From Epichloe hybrida (Eukaryota > Ascomycota > Sordariomycetes > Hypocreales > Clavicipitaceae): a DNA stretch of 64,000 bases. The translations under genes were made by a program, and so were the position numbers. The notes under the pieces were generated by a model. The model made no database searches and was not told the origin of the DNA. It worked only from the letters and a program-made list of their open reading frames with translations. Below, piece after piece: positions 35,009 to 47,900 of the stretch. The stretch lies in the NCBI GenBank assembly GCA_019022495.1, contig JAFEKR010000082.1:1-64000 (forward strand), given 5' to 3'. Numbering within the stretch: the stretch's first letter is position 1; every line of letters starts with the position of its first letter.

Positions 35009-35780
35009 TGGCGTTGAGTCGTCTTGGCATCATGACGATGAGCAGACACATGATCAACTAAGGAAGGAAGGAAATCACAGCACATGGCTCGGTGTACGGA
35101 GAGAGCACCGTAGTGCCACCCATCGTGCAATATTCATTTTCGTTTCGGGAAAGGAGCAGACGTGAATTTGGGACCAGTCATTCACTCCCTTGTGCTTGCG
35201 CACGTCACGTCACATCACGTCACGTTTTTTTCATCACGAGGTTTTTTTCTTTCCCCTTTTCTATTCCATTCATTGGGCCAATAAGGTTGCATTTTGGGAA
35301 ATATTCTTCTTCTTCTCCATTGTCGATAATACAATGTATAGGATTGCAAGTAGGGGCTGCTGCATGGGTATGATTGCATTGGTTATATGAATGAATTGAT
35401 GACATAATGAGACATGGGCTGTTATACATGTCTCCTCCATCTCAATGGCAGCACAGAAAGATTGCATGTGCCATTTCTGCATGTTGGTGCTGAAAAGCGA
35501 CCTATCAGACCGACATGCAGTAGTCTTAGTGACTCTAGTCTAGCCTATTGTATGTAAAAACACTGATTATCTGGTCTGGTCTGTCTGTCTACATAGACAT
35601 GCTCGCGTTCATTCCGATCCAGTCAAGTCAATCAGTATCGTGCACTGTCATTTTTCATTTCGGCTAGTGCGTCAGACGAAGAAGGGGAAAAGTCGGTCTA
35701 GCAGCGCGCGGCCCTTGCATGTGCGTGAGCGAGTGAACGATTCGCGCGAGTTGTTTATTACAATGCAGCCCATCTGCAAT
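35009..35780. other. Intergenic between convergent genes, no gene seen
   Basis: 3' flanks of the Rid1-like gene and of the RraA-like gene on the opposite strand. It has ACGTCACGTCACATCACGTCACG-type short repeats at about 35202-35225 (period 5-10) and T-rich tracts. No coding region supported. Confidence 0.5.
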
Positions 35781-36667
35781 CTACCGGTGGAGTTGAAAGG
35801 CATCATATACCGACATGCCCTTGAGCACATCCTCCTTGACCTTGTCATCTGCCGAGGTCAACCTGGGCAGCATTTCCAAAACCTGGTCGACCTTGTCCCG
35901 GGGGATGACGACGACGCCGTTGGCCGGGTCCTGGAAGGCGATGTCGCCGGGAGAGACGTTGACTCCGTTGATGTCGAGAGGCACTTGGAGGGCCCAGGGG
36001 ATGCTGCTCCCTCCCGATCCAACGGTTGACTGGCCGAGGGCGAGAATCTGGTCCATTCTGGTTTAGGTTTTCCCTAAAAGAAAGAAAAGAAAAGAAAGAA
36101 AGAAGAAAGGGGGGGGGGGGTTTCACCCACCGGCAGCTTGGTGCTCCTCAGTTCCTGCACGTCTCTGACCCGGCCGGCGACAATGATGCCCTCGACTCGT
36201 CGCATCTTCATGCGCAGCGCCATGATGCCGCCGCAGATGGCGTTGGTCTGGCCGGGGGCTTGCTTCATGACCACAAAGGTACCGGGTTCCGAGACATCGG
36301 CCCAGTGAGTGTCCTTTGGCACGTTGGGAGCCGGGGCGGCCGGGGTCTCGCCCTTGGCGGCGAACAGGATCGTGGACACGGGCGCGATGGTGGTCATGGT
36401 CGGCGAGGCTGCGTCGCTGGAGCTGGAGGGCTTGCTACTGTAGGGGGCCAGGTCTGCGAGGTAGCCTGCTCCGGGGACCTTGAGCTTGAGGAGGGCGTCC
36501 GAGATATCGCAGGCTGTGTATTGCTGGAGTTTGGCCACGGTGGCTTGTGGCAGCGTCGTCGCCGTCGACATGGCTTGTGACGCGGTTTGTTGGCGGGGAC
36601 AAATGGATTGGAGCCGAAGACGAGGCTTGCGTATCCAGGGAGCGATTCGCATGTACACCGTACTCAT
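35781..36667 (-). CDS. RraA-like / 4-hydroxy-4-methyl-2-oxoglutarate aldolase family protein
   Basis: Two exons (36667-36131 and 36047-35781) give 267 residues. The family fold starts at VAKLQQYTACDISDALLKL and includes APVSTILFAA, PGTFVVMKQAPGQTNAICGGIMALRMKM, VEGIIVAGRVRDVQELRSTKLP, then LALGQSTVGSGGSSIPWALQVPLDINGV, VSPGDIAFQDPANGVVVIPRD. The metal/substrate-binding G-G-x20-R-D signature of class II HMG/CHA aldolases (GGI...GRVRD) is present, so a retro-aldol or decarboxylase role on oxo-acids from aromatic breakdown is plausible; the RNase-E inhibitor function of bacterial RraA is not expected. The acceptor at 36048 was chosen because it joins KLP|ILALGQ in frame. The first 32 residues (MSTVYMRIAPWIRKPRLRLQ...) are Arg-rich and acid-free and look like a mitochondrial presequence; MSTATTLPQ at 36571 is the alternative start. 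The intron carries GAAA repeats and a 12-G tract. Confidence 0.87.
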
Positions 36668-36721
36668 TTCTTCTTTTAATTTTTTTTTTTTTTTTTCAAT
36701 TTTCAATTCTCTTTTTTCCAC

Positions 36722-38474
36722 ACCATCTCTGTCTGTTTTCCTAATCGGCGGTTCGCGGCTCGTGATGTGATGGATGATGGCGTTTGAGGGGGTTCAGTTG
36801 TCGACCCGAAGGCCGAGCCGAGGTGCTTTTGCTGTGCTCTTTCCAATTATAGCCCAAATTATGTAGTTGGCTGGTACATACGACCACAGCCGCCAGCCAA
36901 ATCCGGATCCCGTCCGATCTCCGCTAGATAATCTGGCGAGCGCTAGATTAGTAGTTGAGTCGGTGACGATCAGCGAATACCTAGTGTTGTATGTTTTTAT
37001 TTTTGCTCCTTCAAGGGTGTTCCGTTGTTCTTCCTGTTATCGCGAGCCCCCTCGACGAATCAATAACTTGTTCCTCCCCGTCAAAGTCTCCGCCCGATAC
37101 GCCGGGCATTGATGCTCGGTATTGTTACTTCCCGTAGTCCGTAATACGGAAGTAGATGGCTTATCTGTCCCCACAACTGAACTGGCAAATCGCCCGTGTG
37201 TTAGACCAAACGGCTATTAGGCCACAACTTATTACAAGTCAACGGGATTCCAAGGTAGCTAGCTATCGTGCCTCTGTTAGTCCAACTTCTCGCCGTCTAC
37301 CATGCCTTTTTCTGGCTTGACGTGCATTTGTTCAATCATTCCACGGAATGCAGCATCTGGAGGTATAGATAGGGAGCGCAAGGCGGTGACGGGTGGTTGG
37401 TTGAGAAGAAGACATGTGAAAAGGAGAAAGCGCTGGTAGGGCGCAGGCCAAATTGAGTCGTGTCAAGTCGTGTCAAGTCGTGTCATGTCATCATCCTGTA
37501 GTTGTATCATGTCTCGGGTCACGTTTGACTCTTTGTCAGCGCATAACCTCATGCACCAACTAACAAGTTGGCGTGGAGAAGCCATGAGCTTCTGCTGGAT
37601 AAATTAAAAGTGAAGAAGTGATCAATTCGATCCCAGGCAAGCCAGACAGCTCGAGCTTGCCAACTTTTGGCCTCAAAGCCTCACACCACTCACAAGCCGT
37701 GACGCACCCAGAATGCCCCTCTTCTTTGAAAAGGTCCCCTCTTTGCGTACGGATCCGTAGTCCGTATTTGCCACTGACTTGACCTGATTTGGCTGGCTGT
37801 TAATCCGTATACTTTTGCTTCTTCTCTCTCTTGTCTTCACCTTGCCCAGCCGCCTATTATCTCATATCTCATCCTGCCTCATCAGCAAGCTCCCAGCGCA
37901 AACAACGCCCACGCCCAAGCCCATGCCGGGTTGCGCCACACTCCACCAGGAAAGAGCAAAATACCACAGAACCGAGTGCCGTCCATTTGCCTGCAAGGCG
38001 ATGCCCGCCTGGGCACTACTCCAAGTGCAGCCCACGAATCTGGAGACGAACTGCGCATGTTGCTAGGGTCGTCCAAACCCTGTCGGTGACAATGTCGATA
38101 AAGTAAGCCTCTCAGCATTCAGCGTCAAACGACTGGTCCCTTTCTCTCGAGTCCTTCTTTCAGTTCCTTGTCTCGATTCACTCCCGCTACACCCCTCGCC
38201 TCACCGTCACCCTCATCATTGGCCCTGCCCTTTCACGTTTTGCATGTGTCTCTTGATGTCTACTTCTTGGCCCTTGCCTCAGCCGACTCAGCCAACATCA
38301 TGTGTTGAACTATCTACCACTCACTTTATTCTACCCATCATCGGCGCACTTGCCATTCACTTTTTCATCCCAGGCATATATACATGTCTTCATATGTATA
38401 CATGAATGCATCCAGCCATCTCCATCATCTCCACCACCTGGCTCCATGGGTAGATGCACCGCGGTATTCTCACC
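36722..38474. other. Intergenic, no gene seen
   Basis: About 1.8 kb between divergent genes. Contains a threefold GTCGTGTCAA decamer at 37458-37485, CGTAGTCCGTA-type motifs at about 37132 and 37758, and a TATACATGT-rich stretch at 38378-38402 near the next gene. Small open frames here lack family support. Confidence 0.5.
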
Positions 38475-39293
38475 ATGGAAAATCCGCTTGACTATCTGAT
38501 CACCAGTCCACCACGTCCCAGACGGCCGACTAACCATGACTCTACTGCTAGCTGGGTCATGCTTAACCAGGGAGGGTTTGTCAAGTTGGGAAACGAGCGG
38601 ATTCTTCTCAAGCTCGATTCAAGAATATCATGCGAGTTGTCTGTGCCCCAGGAGCTGAAGGCTCGATGCTCTCCTTTCCAGTGTAAAAGCGACAAGGGGA
38701 CGCTATTTCTCACAAACAAAAGAGTGAGTCGTGCAAGTGTATATAAGCTACAACGCCACGTCCGCTAAGTTTGCCGCGACTTGATTTAGATTGTGTATCT
38801 GCCCGCCAAACCCACACAAGAACCAAGATTCGAATCTTTCAGCGCGCCAATTCTCAAATTTCAAGATTCAAGTACCTCATCATCCATGTGGTGGGGTTGG
38901 GTCTGGAAGTCGGACTGTATCCCCGTTTCTGGAGGGGGGATCCCGCCTGACTTGCCAAGGATAGAAGTCAAAATAACATTTTCTGATGGAGGAATGATGG
39001 AGTTTAATGAAACATACATAAGACTACGAGAGAGGCTGTTCCAGTACCAGGAAATGCGAAGGGAGATGGGTTCTGGAGCGGATATTCCTGACAAGCCTTT
39101 ACCCGCATACGAAGCCTCCGGAAATCAGCCGATTGAGGCAGCAACTTCTTTGGATGTTGCAGGGAATAATGGGTCAAACATTTCTCCCAGTCGTCGCGCA
39201 CCCGACGAACCACCGCCCAATTATGACGAAGCACAGGCGCAACAATTGAGCATGCGACTTGAAGACCATGTTCGCGGTGAAGCAGGGTCTTGA
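38475..39293 (+). CDS. WBP2-like GRAM/PH-domain protein with PPxY motif
   Basis: Two exons (38475-38723, 38790-39293) encode 250 residues. The family core is SWVMLNQGGFVKLGNERILLKLDSRISCELSVP, then GTLFLTNKRIVYLPAKP across the splice site, FESFSAPILKFQDSS, and WWGWVWKSDCIPVSGGGIPPDLPRIEVKITFSDGGMMEFNETYIRLRERL. This matches WW-domain-binding protein 2 proteins, whose GRAM domain is followed by proline-rich WW ligands. The C-terminal part here contains PPPNYDE, a PPxY motif that could recruit Nedd4/Rsp5-type ubiquitin ligases; that partner is inference. The start MENPLDY was preferred over the ATG seven codons upstream because it has a textbook context (ctcaccATGG). Confidence 0.87.
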
Positions 39294-39983
39294 TTTCTCA
39301 GATGGTCATTTTTTTCTGAGCAATAAGAACTCGGACGGGTTCCATCTTGTTCCTGTTCAAATTTCACGTGAAAAGAAGTTGGCTTCGAACAGTTTATACA
39401 ATCACGAATGTGTTACAGAGATGATGAGATTCGCGGCATGCATATTGGCCAGTCCGTGGCTTCTACGGCGCTGGTAGCCAAAAACTGTCCACCGCAGTGG
39501 GCTTGGGTCAGCATTGTTGTTTACGGTCCTTTTTATTCGTCGTATTCTTTTCATTTTCCTACTTCTGTCATTTTTTTTTCTTTCTCTTTCTAGTCATTTG
39601 CTCTACTTTCCATTTCCAACACATGCCAATTGGGAAGCTGGAACAGCCAAGAGCATGGCGGCGTAGTCGTCATCGGGACTGTCAATGCAATGGTTGAATA
39701 GACATCTGTGTTGGGTAGCCCTCGGGCGCGGTGCAGTAGTGCTCATATGTACGTCGCGAATAAATGAAGCTACCTCAGCAAAGGCCTCAAATCTGGTGCG
39801 CATGTGATGCTGCACGTGATTTGTTGAGTTCCCTCCCAGCGGGTTCAATCCACCAATCAATGTGCACCAATTCCGGATCAGTTTTCGACTTTGACCCGAC
39901 CGACCTCGCATGATCTTGGTCAGACCACCGCAAACCACACATCACGTACAATCCTTTCCGTTGTGATCCACCGAACCGTCACG

Positions 39984-40900
39984 ATGGGTATTTGGGACGC
40001 CCTTTCCGAGATTGTCGAGGCCGTGACGCCATGGAGTGTCGTTGAGGCTGAGGCCCCGGCTGAAGAGTCCAAGGTAAGGGATTCCATTTTTATCCTTCCC
40101 CTTGATGCACGAACTTCCTAGGCCGTTGACACCGCTAACCGGTGCGGCACCATATTGATGCCTACACACAACTTCGGAACACAATTTCTAATGGAATAAC
40201 CTTGGCAGGAGGAGCAGGCCGCCGATACCGAGTCCAAGGACGGAGATGCTACCGAGGAGTCAACCGAGGAGTCCAAGGATGAGGAAGCCACTGAAGACGC
40301 CGACGAGGAAGACGATGAAGAAGAGGAGGAGGAGGAGGAGGAGGAGGAAGACGACGAGGAAGAGATTGTCGACCCTAAAGAAACTCTCGAGGAAGGTTCG
40401 TAACAATTGTCTGCCATTGGTCATCAATCCGAGAGCATATGGCCAAGGACGTCATGGTCCTCGGTTATTTGCGAGAGGGACTTACGTCTTTGCCCACCAC
40501 GTCAATTGTTTGCATATATCCATCCACTGGCGCTTTTCCTGACTGATTTGTTGAACCATACAGAGTGCAAGAACTCTGCTCAATGCACTCCCGCCAAACA
40601 CCACTTTGATGAGTGCGTTGAGCGCGTCCAGCAGCAGGAGAGTGAGGGCGAGGCCAAGGAGGACTGCGTCGAGGAGTGTACGTTTTTGACCCAGCTTTCC
40701 CCAAAGACCCCGCCAACCAGGCTCGACCTATTGCTTGTCTCATCCAAGCGGTGTTTCTGTTTGATGTGGACGAATTGGACCCCCTTCGCACTCCTGTTAT
40801 CCTTATGTTCAAATGCAACTAACTTGTGTCTGCAGTCTTCCACCTCGCCCACTGCGCTACCTCCTGCGCCGCACCTAAGCTTTGGTCCAAGCTGCGATAA
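39984..40900 (+). CDS. QCR6: Ubiquinol-cytochrome c reductase hinge protein
   Basis: Four small exons (39984-40073, 40209-40395, 40564-40677, 40836-40900) encode 151 residues. It is the acidic hinge subunit of mitochondrial complex III that aids the cytochrome c1/cytochrome c contact. The N-terminus MGIWDALSEIVEAVTPWSVVEAEAP leads into a long Glu/Asp run encoded by GAG/GAA repeats, then IVDPKETLEEECKNSAQCTPAKHHFDECVERV and CVEEFFHLAHCATSCAAPKLWSKLR, with the paired cysteines that form the two disulfides of the helical hairpin. Each exon joint restores this conserved sequence and the total is in frame. Three introns in a 456-nt coding sequence is dense for this window. Confidence 0.95.
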
Positions 40901-41327
40901 AATTCCTGCGTCATGCGTTCAACGGCTACTATTTTGGATTCGTCGAAGCTTGCCCGCCCGTATCGGCGAATTTGCTGTTTCTTACCACGGTGACCGATGA
41001 GGAACCGAAACGTAGAAGAGCAAAGAGCAAAGATTTGGCAAAGGGATGAAGAAGCAAAAGGGAATGTTGTTTCTTTGGAGGGGGGGGGGGCGCCTTATTT
41101 GACGGAGTGGTGTTTTCGTGAAATACGCGTCCATGTATCATCTGCCACGACTGGGTTGGTGGGCGGACTTGTGAAAAGGGTCCGACTTGCCTCGCAGGAT
41201 GGTGAAGTTTTGTCTGTATCATAAATGCTGCAGCGGCCAAGAATAGATTTTCTCTCTTCCCTAGACGTCTTTTTCCCGTTTCTTATGCCCAAGTCATGTC
41301 ATGGACGCAAAGTTCGTGTACAAACAC

Positions 41328-41630
41328 CTATAAAATGGATACACCGCGATGGGCACACGCACCTTGGACGAGCATATTGACTGGCTTCTCGTCATGTCTA
41401 CGCAGATAGGGTGAATATGCTAAAACCAAGACAGCCTCTGAGGAGCGAAACTCGCCACGCGGGCCTCCGATACCTATCCATCCTTCCACGTGACGATGCT
41501 TAACATGGTGATAGTAGTAAAAGTTCCAGCCGTGTCCCATAAGTGGATATGTGCTATAAGGGACGAGAGCATCCAAGAGAGCATAATGCTTCCTGAGGAT
41601 GCCGCCCGTGAGTGTATCTTGAGGCATCAT
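41328..41630 (-). pseudogene. Fatty-acid desaturase relic
   Basis: A 100-codon frame containing LTGGILRKHYALLDALVPYSTYPLMGHGWNFYYYHHVKHRHVEG. The GHxWNxYYYHHVKHxHVE block is characteristic of a fungal membrane desaturase family, including the histidine-rich metal-binding box. After HVEG the family continuation is not in frame; a piece resembling the next membrane helix (LGFSIFTLSA) lies in another frame and meets stops. There is no N-terminal or C-terminal half. The fragment lies just downstream of QCR6 and about 360 bp from the NRPS stop codon. It could be a remnant of a gene once linked to the NRPS locus, or an unrelated relic. Confidence 0.6.
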
Positions 41631-41937
41631 GGGAGTGTACGTGCACCTTCACGTGATCTGCATGGCCAAATGTAGTAGTCCACGTAGAGTAGCAAATGTT
41701 TGATCTTCACTACATGCGTTTCGACACGAGGCGCCGAGAGGGCGGCGCGAACGAAGGGTCCTCCTTCCTACGAGCCATCTCTGTACAGTTTGAGCCTACC
41801 ACGGGTCTTCTCCAGACCACTGGACCACTGGGTTGCACAGCATCTCTCTTCACACGCACTATTTCTCACACCACTACGGACTCTACGCTTCGCACTCTTT
41901 CGACTCTCACCATCCATCACTGTTCTCACCATCGTGG

Positions 41938-41974
41938 GCCCTACTTCCCTACTTCCCTACTTCCCTACTTCACT
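41938..41974. repeat. Short tandem repeat near the NRPS 3' end
   Basis: Units of CTACTTCCC repeated about four times with a 9-base period, ending about 13 bp before the NRPS stop codon region on the opposite strand. Confidence 0.8.
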
Positions 41975-41986
41975 TGGATGTCCCAC

Positions 41987-44900
41987 CTAGCCTCCAGATC
42001 TTGTGAAAGCACGCAGGTTTTCTCTTGCCTGCGCGGGTTCGTCGTTGCCATCTGGCAAGGGCAAGACGCCAACTTTGCTCAAGAATCCCGCGCTCTTCAC
42101 CAGTGCCAACTTAAGCCTGGCAGGAGACGAAAGGCCACCAGTCCGCCAACTGTCTGCCCATTGAGACCTGGCGGTATCAGCCAGATCTTGGAGCATATCT
42201 GACAGCGCTCCGAGCGGATGTGTGTCTCTGTTTTTCTCTACATCCTGGCGAATCGCCGCCATGCACGTGCTCGAGTCTTCGCCCCTCAGGGTGTACCCTA
42301 TCGCGCGTAGAGTCTCCCAAAACTCGCCCATGGTGAGCCCGCCTTTGACTTGGGTCACAATGCCTGATGAGCGCCCCAATGAAGTTTCTATGACAGTCGT
42401 TGCCGTGGCAGCGGCATCGGCTATGGGGATCCAATTGTCGGACTCCTCGCCATTGACGACGCCTACCCGTATACAGGCGGCGGTCATCCTCCACAGCCAG
42501 TCGTCGGCATTCGCGACACCTTCGGTCGGTGTGCCCACGACGAGACCAGGGCTGACAACTGCGAACTGATCTCGTCTGCCTAGACCTCGCGCCGCAGCAC
42601 GCTTCACCAGGGCCTCGGCAATAAACTTGGTCGTGGTGTAGCCGTTGGGCCTGTCGGCGAGCGCCTTTGCCACGTCCTCCTCACGCTCGAGCTCAGGGTC
42701 GCAGCATCGCGCACTAGAAACGTAAACAACCCTCATGGAGGGGTTTTCAGCAGCCACGCGAAGGACCTGGGCGGTTGACTCGACGTTGGCCGCCTGGAGA
42801 GCAGAGTAGCTCTTCATGAAATGCACCGACGCCCCGTTGTGTATGAAAACATCCACAGTACCATCTGCAAGAGTGTTCCAGTTTTCTTTTTCGAGACCCA
42901 GCCTCGGCAGCGCCAGGTCTCCACGCCATACCTCTAGCTCGCTGCTATAAAACTCGGACCACCACTGAGCGTTTTTCGCAGCGTCGATAGCTCGCTGTCT
43001 GGCCTTGCTTGCAGAAGTACCCCTGACAATAGCAATCACACGACTGAAGCGGCCATGATCGAGAAGCTGGCGGAGAATCTGGGTGCCAATGAAGCCGTTG
43101 GCTCCCGTTAGCACAACGGTGAGCCGAGTGTCACGAATACCCCCGTGCGACGTCGCACTCAAACGCTTATTAGCAGCCTCAGACTGCGCCATGGCGATGG
43201 TGCAATCGTATCGGGCAAGGTCCGACAGAAGACGATCCGAAGTGACACCTGGCAAAGCAGCTCCTGATTCAGAAACGCCCGCAGCTGCTGTCTGAAGCAA
43301 GTGGGCAATGCTGGTTGTGGAGTGACGGAACATGTCGGCCACCTCCAGCCTGATGCCTTCCTCCCGGGCCATGCTGACCACCTTCATGGCGCTGAGCGAG
43401 TTACCACCCAGCTTGATGAATCCATCGTCCAAACCAATCTGACTCGACTCGATACTCAGGACCTTTGACCAGATTTGCTGCATCGCCCTCTCCGGTGCCG
43501 TTGATGGCAGTCGCTTCCTTGCCGTCGGCGGTGCCTTTTGCTGCAGGCTCTCAGACAACATGGAGCGATCGATTTTGCCGGTGTGGTTGACCGGCATTTT
43601 GTCCAAGATCTTGATGGCTTGCGGCACCATGTAAGAAGGCAGCTTGGACCGTAGCAGCTGCTCAAGATCTCCGCGCAATTTGCTCTTGCGCTGCTGTTCC
43701 AGCGGGTTTGTGCTGAGCACATGGCAGGGCCGGCCTTCATGATCAGTGGGAAATCGGAACAAGGTCCTCCTCTCACTGTCTGTGCCGCTCCCGCCGCAGT
43801 AGAATACAGCGTCCAACCCACCGCGTTGTGAGTACTGTCGAGCCCAGCTGCATTCGACTCTGTAGCCCGCCAGCTGCGCAAGCTCGGCAAGATCAAAAGC
43901 ACATAGCGATGAGTGTTCCTGCGATGCCTGAAGAGCCGCTGCGAGCCATTCACTCTCGCGCTCCAACTTGGGAATATTCTTGGACGCCTCGACAGCATTG
44001 ACAATTTCTCTTTCGTAGATTGTCTTGCTGTAGGGGATGTTGCTTATGGCCACTCTGGATGCGGTGCCCAAGAGGCCCGATACGGCCTGACGGTCGAGAC
44101 CGTTGGACACGTAGTCAATCCACTCGTCCGCACCAATATCCTGAGCGCGGCCATCTTTCGCCTGCTCGCCATGGGAATTGACATGTAACACCGCTGCGTA
44201 GCGGTAGCTGCTGAGCTCGTTGGTGGCCTTCATCCTCTTGGGTAAGATCTCGACATGTGTCACGCCATGTATGCGGTGGGGCAAGCTGGTGAAAAACCCG
44301 GGATCTACAAGCAGTTCTGGCTCGCCTTTGAGGAGGTTCTCCATGATCCCACTGAACTCTTCCCGAGATGCGTCTTTGCCGGCAATGTGCAGAGCACGCC
44401 TTGCCATGAATTCCTTGTGAAGCGCATGAGAGCGGATGTCACCTACGAAGATGGTCTTGATGCTTCCCAAGCTGGCCAGATGCTGGATGATGTTGAAGAG
44501 ATAGTCTTGGCTTGGGAAGTACTGGACGACGGAATTCATGACGGCAAGTTCGGAGTGGATGGGCATGTCGAGGTTCATGATACCCTCGGCTGTGCCCTTG
44601 AACACGTTGACCTTGTCTGCAAGATCCGGGACGGACTTGGCGGCTTTGGTTGTAAAGTCGACAGCTCGCATGGCCGGATCCACGCCTATGTAGCTCTGTA
44701 GGCTGTGGTTGGCCAAATTGAAGAGCATCATGCCCGACCCGGACCCGATTTCGAGAACATGGCCGGCGGGCCCGCCGTTCAACATGGTAGCAATGGTGTC
44801 GTCCAGCCATTCGTTCATCTCGACTTTTTTTATCTCACTTCCATCGTACATGGACGACCACCCGACGAAGTCCCGTCCGATGTTTTCGGCCTCGGTGGCG

Positions 44901-47900
44901 CCGATGGCCAGATAAGTCTCGCCTTCGAACTCCTCTTCCCAGGCCTGAATCCTTTTCTGCTTTAATTGTGTCTCATCGTGAGCAAGTGATTGGCTCTGTG
45001 GTATTTTGCCATCGTCCTCGCGCGTAGTGACAAACGCAGCAAGCCACAGCTCCTGGTCAGTCAGACGGTGAAAGACAACCACAGCGCCGTCCACGCTCTC
45101 GTGGCTCCGCAGAACCGCTTCGATTTCTCCTGGCTCGACACGCTGCCCTCTGACCTTAACTTGAGTGTCTTTGCGGCCGACAAACGCAAGGGAGCCGTCA
45201 CGGTTGTACTTGACCAAGTCGCCGGTCTTGTACAGTCTGCCTTGCCGACCGGGGTGAGAGATGGATCCCCTTAACAACCACTTAGGGTCTTCAATAAACG
45301 CTGCTGCTGTCTTGGCTGAGTCGTTGAAATAACCTCGACCGACAAGAGGTCCCTCTAGAAGCAGCTCGCCGGTACACCCCAGTGGCAGCAGCTCGTCATG
45401 GTCGTCGGCATCAACGATCCACGTCACAACGCCTGCACCTTTCCCAATGTGGGTCGCCATTTGAGGTTCCATCGGATTGGAGTTGATGGTGGCGGTCGGT
45501 GTGCACTCGCTCGGCCCATATGCGTTACATATACGTGTTTTGCCACACCACTTCTCAACGTCCGCCTCGCGTAGAGGCTCGCCGCCCAGTGTCAGCTGAC
45601 GCACCGCAGGGAGTCTCTCTGGAGAAAGAAGTTGCAAGGTAGACGGCGTCAGGTCAAGCGCATTCACGCGTAGAGACACGATACTCTTCTCCATGTCATC
45701 TGTGCGGTCACTCTCGCTGGGGACGCAAAGACAACCGCCGCAAGCCAGCATAGAAACGATGTTGCTGATGGAGACGTCGAAACTGTACGAGGCAAAGTCG
45801 AACAGCCTTGATTCCGGTGTGTGTCCCATGGGCTCGAGCTGATGGTGCTGAGCAGAGACGGCGTTTGCGTGCGTTACCACGACGCCTTTTGGTGTTCCCG
45901 TACTTCCAGAGGTGAAGACGACGTATGCGGTTGATGACGGACTGACAGATGGAAGCTCTTGCTGCGTCCAATCAAGCTGGCCAGAAAAGTAGTCCCAGCT
46001 GATGGCGACCGTCGCTTCTGCCAGCCGCGAGCACAGGATCTCTCTGGTGGGACAAGTTACGATGACTTTGCTTCCGACTTGATCGACAATGTCTCGCATC
46101 CTCTGCTCTGGAAGATGTGGATCAAGGAGGATAAAGCCGACACCAGCCTTGAGGACGCCGAGGATGGCCACCGCTGTCCACATGGACTTGTCAAAACAAA
46201 GAGGCACCAGACCTTTATGGAAGCCGGCACCAAGCTGCAGTAGTGAGTGTGACAACCTGGTCGAAAGTTCGTCCAGCTTGCGGTACGTCAGCTCTCCATC
46301 CCATGCGCAAATGGCAGGATTGTCTGGCCGGGCTTGGACTTGGTCGGCGAGTAGGTCGTGGATACATCGATTCACTGGTTCGGGAACTCTCTCGTTCCAC
46401 TGCCAAATCTGTTCCAAGTCCTCTGCCGACGACATGTTGATTTCGCCCAAGGTCTGTGAAGGTGTGGCATGGTGGAGCTGGTGCATAGTCCACTCCAGTC
46501 GCTGCAGCATGCCTGTCACCACCCACGACTGAATCGTCCTCGAGTCAAACATGGCTGAGGCAAAGATGTCATCCGACCGCAGCCATACTTCAACCGTCAA
46601 CGCATACGTGCTGAACCACTGGTCCTGGCTGTCGCTCCGCCACTGGCCTAGAAGGCTTCTGCCCGGGATGCAATCCTCGGGTTGAATGACGACATGGGTC
46701 TGGAACTTGCAGGCCTTCTCTGCATCAGAAGACAAGGCGGCGATCCTCTGCAGACCCGTCTGCTCGTAGGGCATCATCTCGGCGGCTTCCTGTGTGATGG
46801 CCTGGAGATAGCTGGGCACGTACTGGGTGCTGCAGAACCTCACGCGCACTGGGATTGTCGCAATTGTCGGGGCCACCATTTCATCTAGGCCGTTCACGGC
46901 CGCATTGCGACCGTGGAGGGTAGAGCCGAAGACTACATCATTCGAGTTGGCCATTCGTCCGACGACCAAGGCCCACGCCGCCCTGATGAGCATGGATGTT
47001 GTGATGCATCCGTGGGCACCGCTTGGAGTGGCAAAGCTGTGCGCAACAGCCGCGTCTGCGACAGGCTGGTCGACCGACGGCACATTTGGTGGGAAAGGAG
47101 CTGAGTCGAAGCCCTGCAGGTTCCGTTGCCAGTAGTTCACTGCCGCTCTCTCATCTTGGTCCTGGACGTACTTTATGAAAGCCTGGAACTGCGGTCCTTG
47201 GGGAATGCTCCGTCCCCCATATGCCTCGGCGACAGCATCAGTGACGAGGCGAATGGACCAGCCATCATAAATGGCGTGATGGATTGTCCACACCAACCAC
47301 TTGCACGTACCCTCCTCGTCTCTAACCAACGCAAATCGCGACAGCGGCTCCCCCGACCCCATCGAGCGCTTTCTGTCGGCGGCGAGATATTTTTCCAGCC
47401 CTTTTGCTTCATCCCAGTCAGCTGTATCGTCCAGGACCAGCTGTACCAGGCCAACATGGTTATGCTGTGCAATCCGGGTTCGTAGAATCGGCATGGCCTT
47501 GACTGCCTGCTCCCATGCATTGCGCAAGCCCTCCAGTGACAAGTCCCGAGCCAGCTCGAGGACATTCTGCTCAATGTAGTCGCCAGGTCGCTTGGAGGTC
47601 AAGAACATGAGGCCCTCCTGGAGCCGCGTGCAGGGATATGCGTCTTGGATCGTCATGGGGTCCAGGGCGTACCGGGTAGACATGTCCTGGACGAACAAGG
47701 CGTGATTGAAATGGGGGCCCAAGAGGCTGAACGCGGGGATGTCTTCTGGAGCCCTTGCAAGAGTTTGGGAGCAATTCTTGGCCAAGTCGTGGAGAGACGG
47801 ATGCTGGAATACATCCGCAACCATGACCTGGATTCCAAGCCTGCGGGCATACGCTACAACCCTCATCGATGCAATAGAATCGCCGCCGAGGTGGAAGAAG

